DNA from: Amphiura filiformis
Lineage: Eukaryota; Echinodermata; Ophiuroidea; Amphilepidida; Amphiuridae
NCBI RefSeq assembly: GCF_039555335.1
Contig: NC_092640.1
Span: 32,481,887-32,545,886 of the forward strand
DNA length: 64,000 nucleotides
Reading direction: 5' to 3'
Under the pieces are notes generated by a model. It had not been told where the DNA came from. It did no database searches and worked only from the letters and a program-made list of their open reading frames with translations. Position 1 is the stretch's first letter. Each line of letters starts with the position of its first letter. The translations under genes were made by a program, and so were the position numbers. Below, piece by piece: positions 11,003-22,763 of the stretch.

Positions 11003-12008
11003 ATATTATGCTATAGATTCAGCACAACACATGTTCATTGCAAATTATGAATGACATGAAAGAACTTAAACCGACGAAAACACTTAACTGAATATTTATT
11101 TTCTGTAATGACAATTGTCTAATAATTGTGTGTCCAAGCAAGGCTCTACTTAATTTAATACTTTTTAAAATATACAGCCATGTATATCTTAAAGATGGGG
11201 ACATTTTAAACCAGGTCCTAATTTGTAATTTGATTCTATGCCTATAATTATGTCACTGTGATGTGAGCAAGTTTCTTCGAAGTGCGATATCGCCATTTTG
11301 ATGTTGCCATTCCATCAAATTTGTTCCATTTAAGCTTCAATATGTTATATTTACACGTTTCAGGATCCTTTTCTTAAGTTTCTTTATCACCAAGAAATTT
11401 GATATGATGAGACGTCACCGACCTTGGTAAGTGGCAAGGCTTCCTTTCAAAAAGTGTCTCTTTGTCTTACTTAAACTTCAAAACATATTTTGTTGTCATG
11501 GCCCAGTTTCCACGCACAATTAATGGACGAATTTCCAAAGCACTAGACTAGAAACTTGGTTCGATGACGATTTCATATCAATTACTGTGATAAGCATGAA
11601 ACACCTATAACAATACGTGTTTGAAAACTACTTGGTAGTTTTAAAGAACACAGTGAGTGGAATATGTCTTCCCCCGCTTTTCCCAAGCTCACAACGGTAT
11701 TTTGTCCTCAGATTACTCATCAGTTCAAGGTAAATATGCCCACTCCAGAACATTCCATCCATTTCCACTGCAAATTGTAATATTTATATTTATAATAATC
11801 TGTTTTAACTGTTTCAACGTTTTGATTGAATTCCACTGAAAACAACTGTGTGTATTAATACATTTTCTCATCATGATCATTACTTAGGTTATTGGCATAG
11901 GCTTCCAATTGTATGTATCCAAAAACATGCCCTGTTTAATTTTGAACGCTTTCCTATGCAGCAAACACGTCGCTTTAGGTACATTATAGTTTTTTCATCA
12001 TACCGTTC
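11003..12008. other. no gene seen
   Basis: AT-rich unique-looking sequence. A pyrimidine-rich acceptor-like TTTTGTCCTCAG lies near 11700 and a GTAAAT follows 18 bp later. A micro-exon cannot be supported from sequence alone. Confidence 0.45.
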
Positions 12009-12250
12009 TCAGTGGCGTACCATGACCGCTCCTACCCGGGGACTGCAGAAAAGTGACATTTTGCCGCCCCTCCATCAGCCCCTGGCCCCTAGAGGTTGAC
12101 CCAATATATTTTTTTTCAATGGTTTGGAAAAGTGAAGAGCAAAAAAAAATTGATTTTGTACGCCCTTTTTACTTTAATAATTCTTTTTGCCGCCCTTCTT
12201 TTTTGCCACCCCCTGCTTCAAGTTACCCCGGGGGCTCGCGCCCAAAGCCA
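12009..12250. repeat. interspersed repeat, GGCGTACC/CCGCCCC type
   Basis: AGTGGCGTACC, TGCCGCCCC and CCCGGGG patches match the fragment at 6335-6440. The 80-codon plus frames here are incidental. Confidence 0.5.
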
Positions 12251-12496
12251 TCCACAAAATACGAACAGGGTTCTACACAAGATCAGGGCCATGCAAATTC
12301 CTGATGTTACTCCCTCCAGCATGTCCAGTGTACAATAACAAAACACGATTTTAACAACTCATGAATATGAAGTGACCGAGTTTTCTCTCTATTAAGGGAA
12401 GGTGCGCACCAAAAACACTTTTTACTTATCAAACCTGCTAGACACTTCATATAATGGTGTCAAGGACACTTGGGTTGAATAAAAGCAAAAAATGCA

Positions 12497-12670
12497 ACAA
12501 TTACCTAATTTGCATATTTTATTGGTGACCATCTTGGATTTTTGGGTGTCGGATTCCAGGTATACAACAGAGTCCAGTCCAGGTACAGTACACAGCGAAA
12601 CATGTTAGAAACCTAATTCTTTTTTAAACAAGATGACCGCCAATAAAATATGCAAATTAAGTAAATTATT
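12497..12670. repeat. foldback with about 40-bp arms
   Basis: Arms 12497-12536 and 12629-12670 share TGCATATTTTATTGG with a few mismatches, spaced by 92 bp. Probably a small MITE. Confidence 0.6.
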
Positions 12671-12699
12671 TGCCTAAAAAAATGGGCACCATTAGCACA

Positions 12700-13500
12700 C
12701 AAATTTTATTTTATTAAAGTTCCGTTACAACTTCGAGCAGGAATAAATATCAAAGAGCTATAATAGGACGCTAAAATTATTTTTGACCAATTTGCACACA
12801 AAACCTGAACGTGGGAACATTCCGTTGTCTAAACATTGATAGCGTCCCTAACAAAAGGTTCTCACCAGGGTTGTTCATCACAATTTGAAGCAAAATATTA
12901 TTGATAATGCTGAAAGTCAAGAGGTGTTATTACCTATTCAGACTTCTTGTTCATGGTTTATTAATGATCAAACCAGAAATAATATACAGACAAACTGGAA
13001 AGCAGTTTTGTGTAACCTAGAATAAGTGTGAATTGTGGTGACAATATTTTTATGATACAATTTCGGTGGTCATGACGGAGGGCATATAGTTTTCCTTCAA
13101 AATGGTATTGTTTTGTTATCATTGAATCTATAATTTAAACATCGTCAATATCAGGGTGTAATATCAGTAGTTTCAACAGCATCGATGAACTCTTTGTGAA
13201 TCAGTCAATAATCTAGTCTAGAGAATAAACCAAGAGATATTTTTCTCCATATGAATTGACGTTTTTCTGGCCATCCGTGCCTCCAGATGTCAATAAATTA
13301 CAATGTTTAATAATTTTTGAAGATATTTGCATGGTACGTTTTTCCTTGTCATATCTTTAGTATCTTTATTATGGTTTTGAGTACAACTTAAATCACCATC
13401 AATAATGACGTTGCACCTAGAATTTCTTTTAATCCAATGAAATGTTTTTTTGAAGAATATATCTTTGTAGTTTTGGTGCACCCTAAGTCGTATATGCCCA
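12700..13500. other. no gene seen
   Basis: AT-rich sequence without coherent frames or recognisable repeats. Confidence 0.45.
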
Positions 13501-13530
13501 CCAAATCGCTGGCCAGGCAAGCGACTCCCT

Positions 13531-13601
13531 CTTGGCACGAGATCGGTGATGGTGTACGTGGCACCCGAGAGGTCGCAGGGTCAATTCCCGGGGGTGCCAA
13601 G
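13531..13601 (+). other. tRNA-like sequence closed by an 8-bp acceptor-like stem
   Basis: CTTGGCAC at 13531 pairs perfectly with GTGCCAAG at 13594. Between them are GATCGGTGATGGTGTA (A-box-like) and GGTCGCAGGGTCAATTCCC (B-box-like T arm). The length of 71 nt is right for a tRNA, but no clear anticodon arm is seen. Most likely a tRNA-derived retroposon head or pseudo-tRNA. Confidence 0.5.
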
Positions 13602-13866
13602 AGAAATCTTTGTTCATCTTCTCTCCTTTTTCGTTCCTTCTCTGCCTTCCGATAGTTAGGATTAATATAGTGCAATAAAAACGGAAATTCTTACAAAACT
13701 ATGATCTATATAGCCCCGTATGATTTGCTTTAGAAAGTTGGGAAATAGCCTTCATTAATTTCGAAATAATTTATATAGCTTTGAAAACCCCAAAAGGTTG
13801 CTCACGGGCGAGTTCAAGCAGAAGTGCCGGCATCGCGGCACTTCCCTCGTAAACCACAGCCATAGA

Positions 13867-13998
13867 TGTATCATATAGAAGTCCCTAATATTTAAATGAG
13901 ATTTAATTAAAGAAACCACGTGAATAGAGAGTGCCCTCTCAAAGATGTCTACTCTCTGTATAACCTCATTTAAATATTAGGGACTTCTATATGATACA
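13867..13998. repeat. perfect 34-bp inverted repeat
   Basis: Arms 13867-13900 and 13965-13998 are exact reverse complements (TGTATCATATAGAAGTCCCT and on), with a 64-bp spacer. AGAAACCACGTGAATAGAG in the spacer recurs near 51869. Confidence 0.9.
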
Positions 13999-14125
13999 TA
14001 GGTTCCGAGTGAAAAGAATGATAACAACTTCATTATTTTTCTCAATTCTCCTGTTCATAATTCAGTTTGTGTGATCAACACAGTGGTGGGCGTTGCTATG
14101 TGAAGCAGACAGAACCAGTTCGGTG

Positions 14126-14134
14126 TATATAAAG
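14126..14134 (+). promoter_or_regulatory. TATA box of the presumed gene 1 promoter
   Basis: TATATAAAG is followed 29 bp later by TCAGTT, a plausible initiator near 14156, and then by a leader without ATG that ends in a good splice donor. Linking it to the coding exon at 19519 is an inference. Confidence 0.45.
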
Positions 14135-14155
14135 CTGCACCCAGAGGTAAAAAAT

Positions 14156-14324
14156 CAGTTTGTTCATCGTGAACTACCGAGAGCTAAAGACATTGGAGCC
14201 TTGGAAAACTACCCTACAACTGCTAACTAGCGCATCACAAACTTGTGCAAGCTTACGGATACAGAATTAGACGACTTCTTCTTAAGAAACAAAGGATTGT
14301 GATTTAGAGTTACCTTCAGAGCAG
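14156..14324 (+). other. probable untranslated first exon of gene 1
   Basis: About 169 nt downstream of the TATA box contain no ATG and end at GAGCAG before GTACGTAAAT, a strong donor. The next plus-strand coding exon is at 19519, preceded by GTACGGCAG, a usable acceptor. The intron would be 5.2 kb. No transcript evidence is available. Confidence 0.4.
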
Positions 14325-14516
14325 GTACGTAAATTTTGTTATTGGTTGTTCCGCTTTATTCATTTTGTTTTACAGTATTCAACTTGATTTTCAATGTCAA
14401 ACGGTGTAGCTTTAAGTTGATGTGCATGCATGGGATTCAAATTTATGCAATATTCAATCTATGCTAACTCTCAGATAAAAGTGACTATTCGCCGTGAAAG
14501 TAGTTAAAGGTGGGTA

Positions 14517-15208
14517 CCCAGCAAACACAAAACGTTTTCGACATCATTCGCAAAAGGTTATTAAAGGTTGTCAGAAAACGTTTAAATGTCGGGTTATATT
14601 AAGGGTATATTAAGAGTATAAAACGTTTTCATAACCTTGAAAAACATATTTTGATTATCTACTGCTCAGCAAACAAAAATGTTTTACAGAAAACGTTTAA
14701 ATGTCGGGTTATATAAAGGGTATAAAAACGTTTTAATAACATTCCAAAAACATTCTTGAAAACTTGATACAAAACATTCTAAACAGAATGTTACTTCGGG
14801 AGTTGAAAAAATATTTTGCGAAAAATGTTTGCCCAAAATATTTTCAATAACGTTTTAAAAACGTTTTCATGACCTTTATATAACCCGACATTTAAATGTT
14901 ATTAAAAGGTATTAAAAAACATTTTAAGAACATTTCTGTGTTTGCTGGGTTCAAATATTTTAACATAATGATATTTAAGTGTGGCCACAATATTTGGCAA
15001 AAATGTTTGCAAAAATAGTTTACAATAACATTTTTTGAAAACATTTGAAAATATTGTTGTAGTGTGTTTTCATACAAAACGTTTTAAAGCGTTATCATGA
15101 CCTTTACATAACCCGACATTTTAATGTTATTAAAACGTTTTTACCTAAACCAAAAGCCAAAATATAACTTATTTAAAATATTCTTAAAATGTTTTTGTGT
15201 TTGCTGGG
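14517..15208. mobile_element. CCCAGCAAACACAAAACG foldback MITE, copy 1, 692 bp
   Basis: The ends CCCAGCAAACACAAAACG and TTTTTGTGTTTGCTGGG are flanked by TA on both sides. The interior is built of repeated AAACGTTTT and TAACCCGACATTTAAATG blocks in both orientations. Copy 2 is at 35093-36151. Confidence 0.8.
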
Positions 15209-15281
15209 TAACCTGATTGACAATCTCATCCATCATTTTACCTCATCAAAATGCTGATTTTGGTATCAGATAAAACCTCAT

Positions 15282-15462
15282 ATTTTTCTCATAAACATAT
15301 TGAAATTTGGCGTTCCAAATTGGTATATTTCCAAAGAAATCATCAAAAAACTGCCGAATTAGTCTATACCACATTTGAGACTAATTAGGCAGTTTTTTGA
15401 TGATATCTTCGGAAGTACACCGAGCTGGAACTTCTAATTTCAATATGTTTATGAGAAAAATA
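15282..15462. repeat. foldback with two nested arm pairs
   Basis: Outer arms TTTTTCTCATAAACATATTG (15282) and inverse (15443), plus inner arms AATCATCAAAAAACTGCC (15340) and inverse (15390). Probably a MITE. Confidence 0.65.
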
Positions 15463-16097
15463 GGGCTTTTCACTTGAAATCAATATATTACATGATCATG
15501 AAGATTATCATTAATAAAAACGCTGTAGACGACCAATATCACGCTGTATAAATGTCGGTAATTCCATTAGGAATTAGTCACATTTACATGTTCTTTTTGC
15601 ATGAGTGCTTGAAAGGGATGACATTTTATGTTATTCGTAAGTTTTAAAGAATTTGATTTTCCAAATATATCAGGTCACATGTAACAGGATTATATTATCA
15701 TAGTAATAGGTTTACACTACTTCGCGTACCATAAACATTATTTTTGTCCGCAAATCGTATCTATGGGCTCAATACGGGAATTAAGCGAGAAATGACATCA
15801 AAACATGTTCATCATTGCGTGCAAGAACACTCACTAAATTTACCACACTTACAAATTGGCCAACTCCTTATGAATTGAGCAACACCCTGTAGTACTAAAC
15901 AAAATATATTTTTCCCGGCAGTACATACTTTTTATTCGACGTGGAATACTTTTTGACGTCACGAAAAGTAATAGACATCAATATGTAGTAGCAATCCATC
16001 CTAATTAATATTTATTAGTGTTTGCAGGTTAGAATATAAGTATTAATTTATGTTTTTAATAGGTAGATAGCATCTACAAGTACAAGCTCAGTATTAT
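15463..16097. other. no gene seen
   Basis: AT-rich. A short TAACAGGATTATATTATCATAG segment near 15678 resembles the foldback arms at 20.3 kb. Confidence 0.4.
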
Positions 16098-16500
16098 GGG
16101 TATACGATGTATTGTTGGTCGAAGCAGCAGAAAAAAAGTAGTTCACAGCATCTTGCCAATGGTAGTGAGCTTTAGCAAAAATTGCATTGCAGAATTCATA
16201 GAGATCGTGTAGAAGAATTCGAATATCACAGATATACTTTTGTGGGTCCTGTGGTTCTTGAGTTATATTGTAAAGAGGGCTGAAACAACAACACTTTTGT
16301 AAGACGTACATAACTCAACAACACTTTTGTAACACGTACATAACTCATTAACAACAATCAATTAAGCTAGTTTTCAAAGTATATGATTTGTAGAATGAAC
16401 TTTTGCAAAACACCAAAGTGTTATTTTTCAATAATATATTGATTCAGATAATGAAAATCGATTTTTTTTGCTGCTTCGACCAACAATACATTGTATACCC
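16098..16500. mobile_element. GGGTATAC foldback MITE, 403 bp
   Basis: The arms begin GGGTATACRATGTATTGTTG and both contain GGTCGAAGCAGC. It is the full-length relative of 1989-2322. It abuts the next element directly. Confidence 0.75.
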
Positions 16501-16504
16501 TTAA

Positions 16505-17164
16505 GGGATCTAAAATGAGCGTTTATTGCGTTTCGACAGTATTTTTTGTGGGACATGAGAGCACCTCAGACCTATCGAATTGCATTCTGAATACGAAGCA
16601 TGTCTTTCTGATATCAAATAATTTTCATTTTTGAAAATCACAATATAATACAAATTTTATGACAAATTATAAAAATTTGATATTTTTCAATTTTTGATAT
16701 ATAACAGTCCTCGCAGTAAATTATATAAACCTAATGATATATTCTTAAAGTGTATGTAGCAGGGAGGAAAAGCCGACGGTCAATTGAAAATTTTGACCTT
16801 GAATATTGAAGATATGGATTTTTTTCCCAAAAAGACCTCAATTTTTTTTGTGTTTTTGGAAAAAAAATCCATATCTTCAATAAGAAAGGTCAAAATTTTC
16901 AATTGATCGTCGGCTTTTCATCCCACCTACACACACTTTAAGTATAAATCATCAGATTTATAAAGTTTACTTCAAGTACTGTTAAATATCAAAAATATCA
17001 ATTTTTAATGATTTGCCATAAAATGTGTATTACATTGCGAATTTAAAAAATCAAAATTATTTGATATCAGAAGGACATTCTTCGTATTCAGAATGCAATT
17101 CGATATGTCTGATTTGCTCTAATGTCCCAAAATAAATACTGTCCAAACGTTCATACCCCTTCCC
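16505..17164. mobile_element. TTAA-flanked palindromic element, copy 1, 660 bp
   Basis: It has TTAA at 16501-16504 and 17165-17168 and arms of roughly 330 bp covering the whole element, with CATTCTGAATACGAAG, CTGATATCAAATAATTTT and TCAATTGAAAATTTTGACC in both. It has no coding capacity. Copy 2 is at 37694-38339. TTAA suggests piggyBac-type mobilisation. Confidence 0.75.
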
Positions 17165-17225
17165 TTAACACGCTCAAATAATTACTTCGATCAATATACC
17201 AGTTTAAAGGTCCCAGACAAACAAG

Positions 17226-17510
17226 AACCTAGACCTATGACTTTGGTTCGCGTAGTGAAGCCGACACTGCTTAGCAACGACTTTGACAAGGACGCATACC
17301 CGGACGCAAGCAAGCAGATATGTTCGCGTCTATGGAACATGTTGCATTTGACGCGAGCGATAATGGCGCAACAATCACGCAAACGAGCGCGTCTTTCTCT
17401 CCAGACATGAACGCTTATTTCTCCGCGTCCGACCACCCGACCAAAATCACCTTGGATACGTGGCTTCACCTACTGCCACGGTCAGGGATGGGTAGTCATA
17501 GGTCTAGGTT
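17226..17510. repeat. GC-rich foldback
   Basis: AACCTAGACCTATGACT at 17226 is inverted at 17494. The interior is unusually GC- and CG-rich for the window (GCGTCCGACC, GACGCGAGCG). The overlapping 68- and 92-codon frames on opposite strands are not supported. Confidence 0.55.
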
Positions 17511-17967
17511 GGTATGTCTATGTTAAAGGTGATGTAATCCATTATTAGTTCAATTACTGGCCTGTAGGCCTAATGGCCTGAAACCGCGCTGTTTTGCAGA
17601 AAGATGCATCATGTGAAGCCAGTTTTGAGACACGTGTCTGGTTAGACACAAAGTTAAAACATCATGTCTCATGTGCTTGCACAAGTCGTGTTTTATTATG
17701 AACTTCATCCATCATGTACATGGCGTTGTCTTTTTTAAAGACATTTCTTGTTATTTACCTGAGAAGTCTAGCCATAAATTTGCTCACTGTTAGCTTCACA
17801 TTCGAGGCTAGAGTCTATTCCTAGGTGTTAAGCATTGGACATTCGGAAGGAAACACAGTCGGTCACGTCAGGCGATCGCAACGAAATGTTGTTAACACTA
17901 GTGCACTTCAACTTAATTTTAGAATGTTGATCATAATAGGCAACCTTTGCTTTAAAATATACAATTT

Positions 17968-18302
17968 CCAAACGTTTAAACTGACTTTCAGCACAAAAAT
18001 TCACTAACCTTGAATTTTCGACTGGGAATCCACAAAGGTGTTAGCCAAGGATGATAGAGAGTACCCCCGTTTAGTGCGGGAGGCCATCTAGATCAAGAAG
18101 AAATCGCCAGAACTAAATCGCGATCAAGGACTGGAATTGCCAACCTTATACAACACCCTCATTCGACCAAAAGTTGCCAATGATCAACAAAAGGGCAAGT
18201 CCATCACAACATTTTAGGACTTCTTCTGATGAAGATGTGTGTCACACATCAACAATTCAAGGTTAGTGAATTTTTGTGCTGAAAGTCAGTTTAAACTTTT
18301 GG
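17968..18302. repeat. 49-bp inverted repeats flanking a Penelope fragment
   Basis: Arms 17968-18016 and 18254-18302 differ at one position. They directly bracket the retroelement fragment at 18017-18217, as if they were its terminal repeats in opposite orientation. Confidence 0.8.
18017..18217 (+). pseudogene. Penelope-like element endonuclease C-terminus, fragment
   Basis: The frame at 18017 reads FDWESTKVLAKDD, then RLVREAI, a TAG stop, IKKKSPELNRDQGLELP and TLYNTLI, ending at TAG 18217. The DW-x-x-T-K-V-L, R-x-V-R-E-A-I and P-x-L-N-R-D-x-G-L-x-L-P pattern is the tail of the GIY-YIG endonuclease domain of Penelope-like retroelements. No reverse transcriptase is present and one in-frame stop is seen, so this is a dead 3' remnant. 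Confidence 0.7.
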
Positions 18303-18863
18303 AAATGGTTTATTACCATCACGTATGAACTTATCGATTAAAATATACAGTCTCTATTCTAACGCAAAACTGCTGTTTTGCGTTGGAGAATATTTTGAAC
18401 TTGCTGGAGGACATGAGTTTGTGTCTTAGATTGTGTTTTCGTTATTTCTATTTTTTAAATTTCTATTTTTTTCTATTGTTGACGACTAGTCTATATATTA
18501 CCAGGGCATATAAATATTTTTACATTCTACTTTTATTTAACCGTATTTGGATATATTAATCGAATCGGGGATACGCCACTAGTGGACTTGGACCAAAGCT
18601 TGATAGATATAGAAGTAACCGGGGGAGTAACGTCCAATGTCCGTGTTCGTTTGTTACGCCAAGAAATGCTGCAAGGTCATTGGTTGTGTCTTTCGACAGC
18701 GGTCGCTGTTTTCCCCAAAGTTAAAAAACCCAGAAAAATCCTGAAAAAATGCTGTCGTTGTTTTCCCAAAAAGTTTTTAAAAAATTACGAAGAAAATGAT
18801 AACGACGAATATATAGAAGAACTGTGAAATTTAAAGGAACATACCATTATTGACTTACCCCGA

Positions 18864-19177
18864 CATATGTGATGCGATCAAGCAAAATCAGTCGGAACTC
18901 GCAAATATTGATTTTGAGATCCCGTTTGAGATATAGCCTAACAAAGAAAATATTCCCTTTTGTTTCCTCTTGTTTTGGAAACTCTTTAATCGCTCATATC
19001 TTTGGAACAGGATGTTCAATTTCAATTGGGTTTTCTGCAAAATGCAGCTTTGTAAATGCTTTTTACCATATTATAAAAAAAACCTGAAAATTAAATATTT
19101 TAAATAAATAAATTAAATAAACTGAAAATTAAATATTTACGAATTCCGACTGATTTTGCTTGATCGCATCACATATG
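18864..19177. mobile_element. ATGCGATCAAGCAAAATC foldback MITE, copy 1
   Basis: Arms of about 38 bp (GTGATGCGATCAAGCAAAAT and inverse) lie at both ends. Copies are in the gene 2 intron (30096-30331) and at 53962-54772. It lies 340 bp upstream of the gene 1 coding exon. Confidence 0.8.
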
Positions 19178-19518
19178 TGTAGGAATTATGAATCAAACAA
19201 ACTGTAAAGTCTTGGGGTAAAAATCAATTGGATAAACATAATAAACGAGAAAATCAGATTTTTTCCCCGACATAAATGTACGTATCGTAGCTCTCGATGG
19301 ACGCTGCCATGTTTATTTCCGATGGTCTCTTTCTTACGCTATCGCAAACCATATTGAAGATATACATTTTTGCAAGTTCCCAAAAAGACCTAATTGTTTT
19401 TGGCAATTCTGAAATGTGTTATATTAAGATTTAGCCACTTTTAGGTCCCGTGCTATTTTTTTTTTAAATCCACAATTATTTTTCCTATTCATTCCATGCA
19501 TTGTTGCTGTACGGCAGT

Positions 19519-21962
19519 ATGGCGGAAATCGAAGGAGCGTTTGAAATTATTGAAGAAGCAGAAGAAGGATTTGAAGATGCAGGCGAAGAAGTGGAAGATA
19601 TGACTGAAGAAGAAAAAGCAGAATTCGAAGAAGAAGTTGAAGAGGCCAAAAAAGATGTTGGAGAATTAAAGAAGGATGCAAAAAAATTCAAAGATCTTTT
19701 GAATACGGAGTCGACAAAGAAATTTGCCATTTTTGTTGCTAAGAACATTGCTGTTGGTGCCATACTTTATGGAGTGAATCTTGCCTTGTCGAAGCTGACC
19801 AAAGCAGTTGGTGGTAGTACAGCAGAAAAGAAATCCAACAAAAAGAAGATGGCTGTTGTGAAGGCGATTACTAAGCTCATCCAAACAGAAACAGATGACA
19901 GTAAAAATCTTCGAGACTGGCTGACAAAGCACAAAGATGAGACTATTACCTTAGGGGGTATTAATGTGCCACTAGTTTCAATCTTCCACGATTATCTGGG
20001 ACCCATTTCTGACGTAAGTTTAATTAGATGTACTCGTATAGATGAGTTGACCTCAATGTTTATCAACAAAGGCAAGGGACTGGTATATCGGACTATCGGT
20101 ATGCTTGAGCGAACCCCATGCAACCACTACACTGTTCAATAGCCTTATGGCGGGAGTTTTAAAACACGAGCCCTGAACAAAATATGATGCGCGCGCATAA
20201 TGCCAGGCAACAAACAATGGAAATTGGGATGATGCGTGCGCATACTGTCAGGCATTGACGTCAGAAGTCAACTCATCTATACGCTGTCGAAGTGATGATG
20301 TAACAGGATTAATTACCATAGCAATAGATGAATACAATTTCTGAATTGATCGCCCTGCACTACAACTTTAACGCGGTTCCTATGCATTGAACCATAGATG
20401 TCAAATAAATGCTAATAACTAGCACCTGTATAGATTAGTATCTTTGAAAAGAGCGGTATTGTATTCAATCTTTGATTGCAAACATACACAGATGAAGAGT
20501 GCAACCTGCTTGTAGTGCAGGGCGATCTATTCACAAATTATATTCATCTATTGCTATGGTAGTTAATCCGATTATTACGTAACTTCGACAGCGTCTTAAC
20601 GTAGATTTTTCCGACGCCGGGTATAGATTCGGCTCACACTCCACACAAAACCCCGGCACAAAACATTGCCAATTTTAGCGTATAACGTTGTTACTGATGG
20701 GCTATACCACTATATTACCAGTCATACGTCCGTGAATTCAAACACTAAAATTGCATGAATAATATGGCTCTATGGTCACTGATGGTCATGACTCATAGCC
20801 CAGTCAAGTTATGAAATCATCCACCCGGAAATTCCAAATAACAGTGCCTAATTTGCAGAAATTCAAAATGGCCGCTTACTCGGGTTAAATCTTGTTACAA
20901 ACTATGAAAATATATTCCTTTCGTCATAAAGATTCAGAAAATGTATAGCTTGACCTATATATCTCTGATGTACACTTCTTGAGTTATAAAGGAAAAGGTC
21001 AAATGTCAAAATTTGGATTCCACAGTTGCGAAAATTGAAGATTTCTTTGATTTTGATCAAAATGTTTTTAGATTGCTCTGCTTACAAAGACATTAAAAGA
21101 GAATAAATTGATATACCTCAGGATCTTTGTTTCCTTAGTAACATGGCAAAACAATCCATTAAGCCCTGTTGATCTTGACCTATTTTGTAACAAAACATTC
21201 AAACAATGCAACTTTTCTCATTTTGACTTATTTTTGCCGAGGGAACAATTTGAGACCACTTGGATTAAAATTGGAGCATTTTTCGATTGTAGAGGCCCGT
21301 GGACCCCAAAATGTGGGCACTTTTCAGAGCCACCAAATATTTAGCAGTAAGGGGCATCTGCCATTAACGTCTTTTTTGAGCCACAACTCTGAGTGGACAA
21401 GGGGCGGTTCATTTCAAAAGCTCTTTTCAGAGCCACCAAATATTCAGTAGGAAACGAGTACCTACAATTAACGACTCTTTTCAGAGCTATAGCTCTCAGT
21501 CGACAAGGGCCAGTTCACTGTAAGCGCCTCAGAGCAACCAGCTATTCAGTATAGGGAATTGCCACCAACAATTAACGACTCTTTTCAAATAAAGGGACAC
21601 CTACTACAAACGACTTGTCTTCATTTAATACATTTTTAGTATCTTCTGTTTGTTATTGTCAACCTAAATCCTACCTAAACAAAAATTTTATCTTGCAGGC
21701 TGTGGATGAAGCCTACAATGCAGCTAAACCCTTGCAGAAAAAGATTGGTAGCAAGGTTACCACTGACATCCCGACTGCCGATGATATCGCAAAATTGATA
21801 GAAGCTTCAGCAGCCTTCCTGACGGCGTTTGACAAGTTCCGAAAGTTTGCCGTTGACCATTCTTCTCAATTTCCAACCCTGCAGAGCCTACCGCTGACTC
21901 AAGCAGACATTACTAATTTAAACAGCCAACTTGACGCCGTTAAAAAATTGCCCTATTATTAA
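19519..21962 (+). CDS. gene 1 of a tandem pair: acidic helical protein, family not recognised (exons 19519-20013, 21699-21962)
   Basis: This two-exon frame encodes 252 aa. The start is the ATG at 19519 (GGCAGTATGGCG); the frame is open a little further upstream, but without an ATG. Exon 1 ends GAC before GTAAGT. Exon 2 begins after TTATCTTGCAG; the intron is phase 0. Residues 1-60 are very acidic and predicted helical (many E/D, then K-rich). Residues 69-92 are hydrophobic (FAIFVAKNIAVGAILYGVNL) and could insert in or lie on a membrane. Residues 119-165 carry LRDWLTKHKDETITLGGINV. Exon 2 is a mixed helical segment ending VKKLPYY. There is no signal peptide. It is paralogous to the gene at 29553. 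I know no named family and assign no function. A foldback element and tandem repeats lie in the intron. Confidence 0.7.
20282..20593. mobile_element. foldback MITE in the gene 1 intron
   Basis: Arms of about 80 bp begin CGCTGTCGAAGT and contain ATTACCATAGCAATAGATGAA and GATCGCCCTGCACTACAA. Partial relatives occur near 15678, 33410 and 34990. Confidence 0.75.
21290..21600 (+). repeat. tandem repeat of about 130 bp just before gene 1 exon 2
   Basis: TTTTCAGAGCCACCAAATAT and ATTAACGACTCTTTTCA recur two to three times. The rest of the intron (20600-21290) is AT-rich, with a segment related to 34.0-34.2 kb. Confidence 0.65.
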
Positions 21963-22763
21963 GAGCAATGGTATGGCATCGATAGGGCGAATGGCTAACA
22001 CGTTTTGCAACACATAAATACTATAGTATTCTCCGATAATATTAATTAATTCGTCGAAAACACGGTCGAATTTACGAGTAGATATTCATACGTAGTGATT
22101 ATTAGACGTAGTCGAATTATTGATAAATTTAAATTTGCAATATAAATGGGACAGTAGTCATTCAAGAAATATCCTTTAAATGCTGCAAATTTATTTACAA
22201 TACTAAAAAAAGCAATTGGTAGTATTACAAATGAATTTTAACCAGAACAACTTGTTTGATACATACTCCACTCGGAATTACAAATTAGTGAATGAGATTT
22301 ATTACAAATAATTTTGAGCATAAAGGAATGACGAACCCTTCTATTTATTATGACAAAATTTAATTTGTCAAATTATACTGTTTTTGAGGAATTCATATTT
22401 TCAGTGGTTTGCTTTCTGCTTACCAACGGTGATTAATTAATGGTACTGGTAAGAGTATACTAATATATATTTTAAATCGCGGGTAACCAGTATTTCTAAA
22501 AAGGGTTTAGAGCGGTATGATAGGATTCAATTTTATTCAATCAATATGCTGACCAACAGATTGTTCTACGGTATCACGATACAATATCCAATATAAATAT
22601 GGTCCAAGAAGGCATTGAGACAAGCAGTATGCATGTGAAATGTTCCAAATGTTAACGATTGTGATATATCCCCGGGAGAAGTGGATAGAAGAGACTAACT
22701 TTATCGTTGGATATTTATTTATTGGATCGTTGTAAACGACCCCGCGTATGTCAAGGTAAAATG
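21963..22763. other. no gene; gene 1 downstream region
   Basis: AT-rich. No unambiguous AATAAA is seen within 300 bp of the gene 1 stop. No other frame is supported. Confidence 0.45.

Noticed and set aside
18582-18827. Lys/Cys-rich 81-codon frame ending DEYIEEL
   Set aside because: Tempting as an exon between the gene 1 promoter and coding exon, but the only upstream start is GTG and no homology is recognised.
20014-20142. C-terminal extension of gene 1 exon 1 to the in-frame stop
   Set aside because: A consensus GTAAGT at 20014 and a paralogous exon 2 with matching phase make this intron readthrough.
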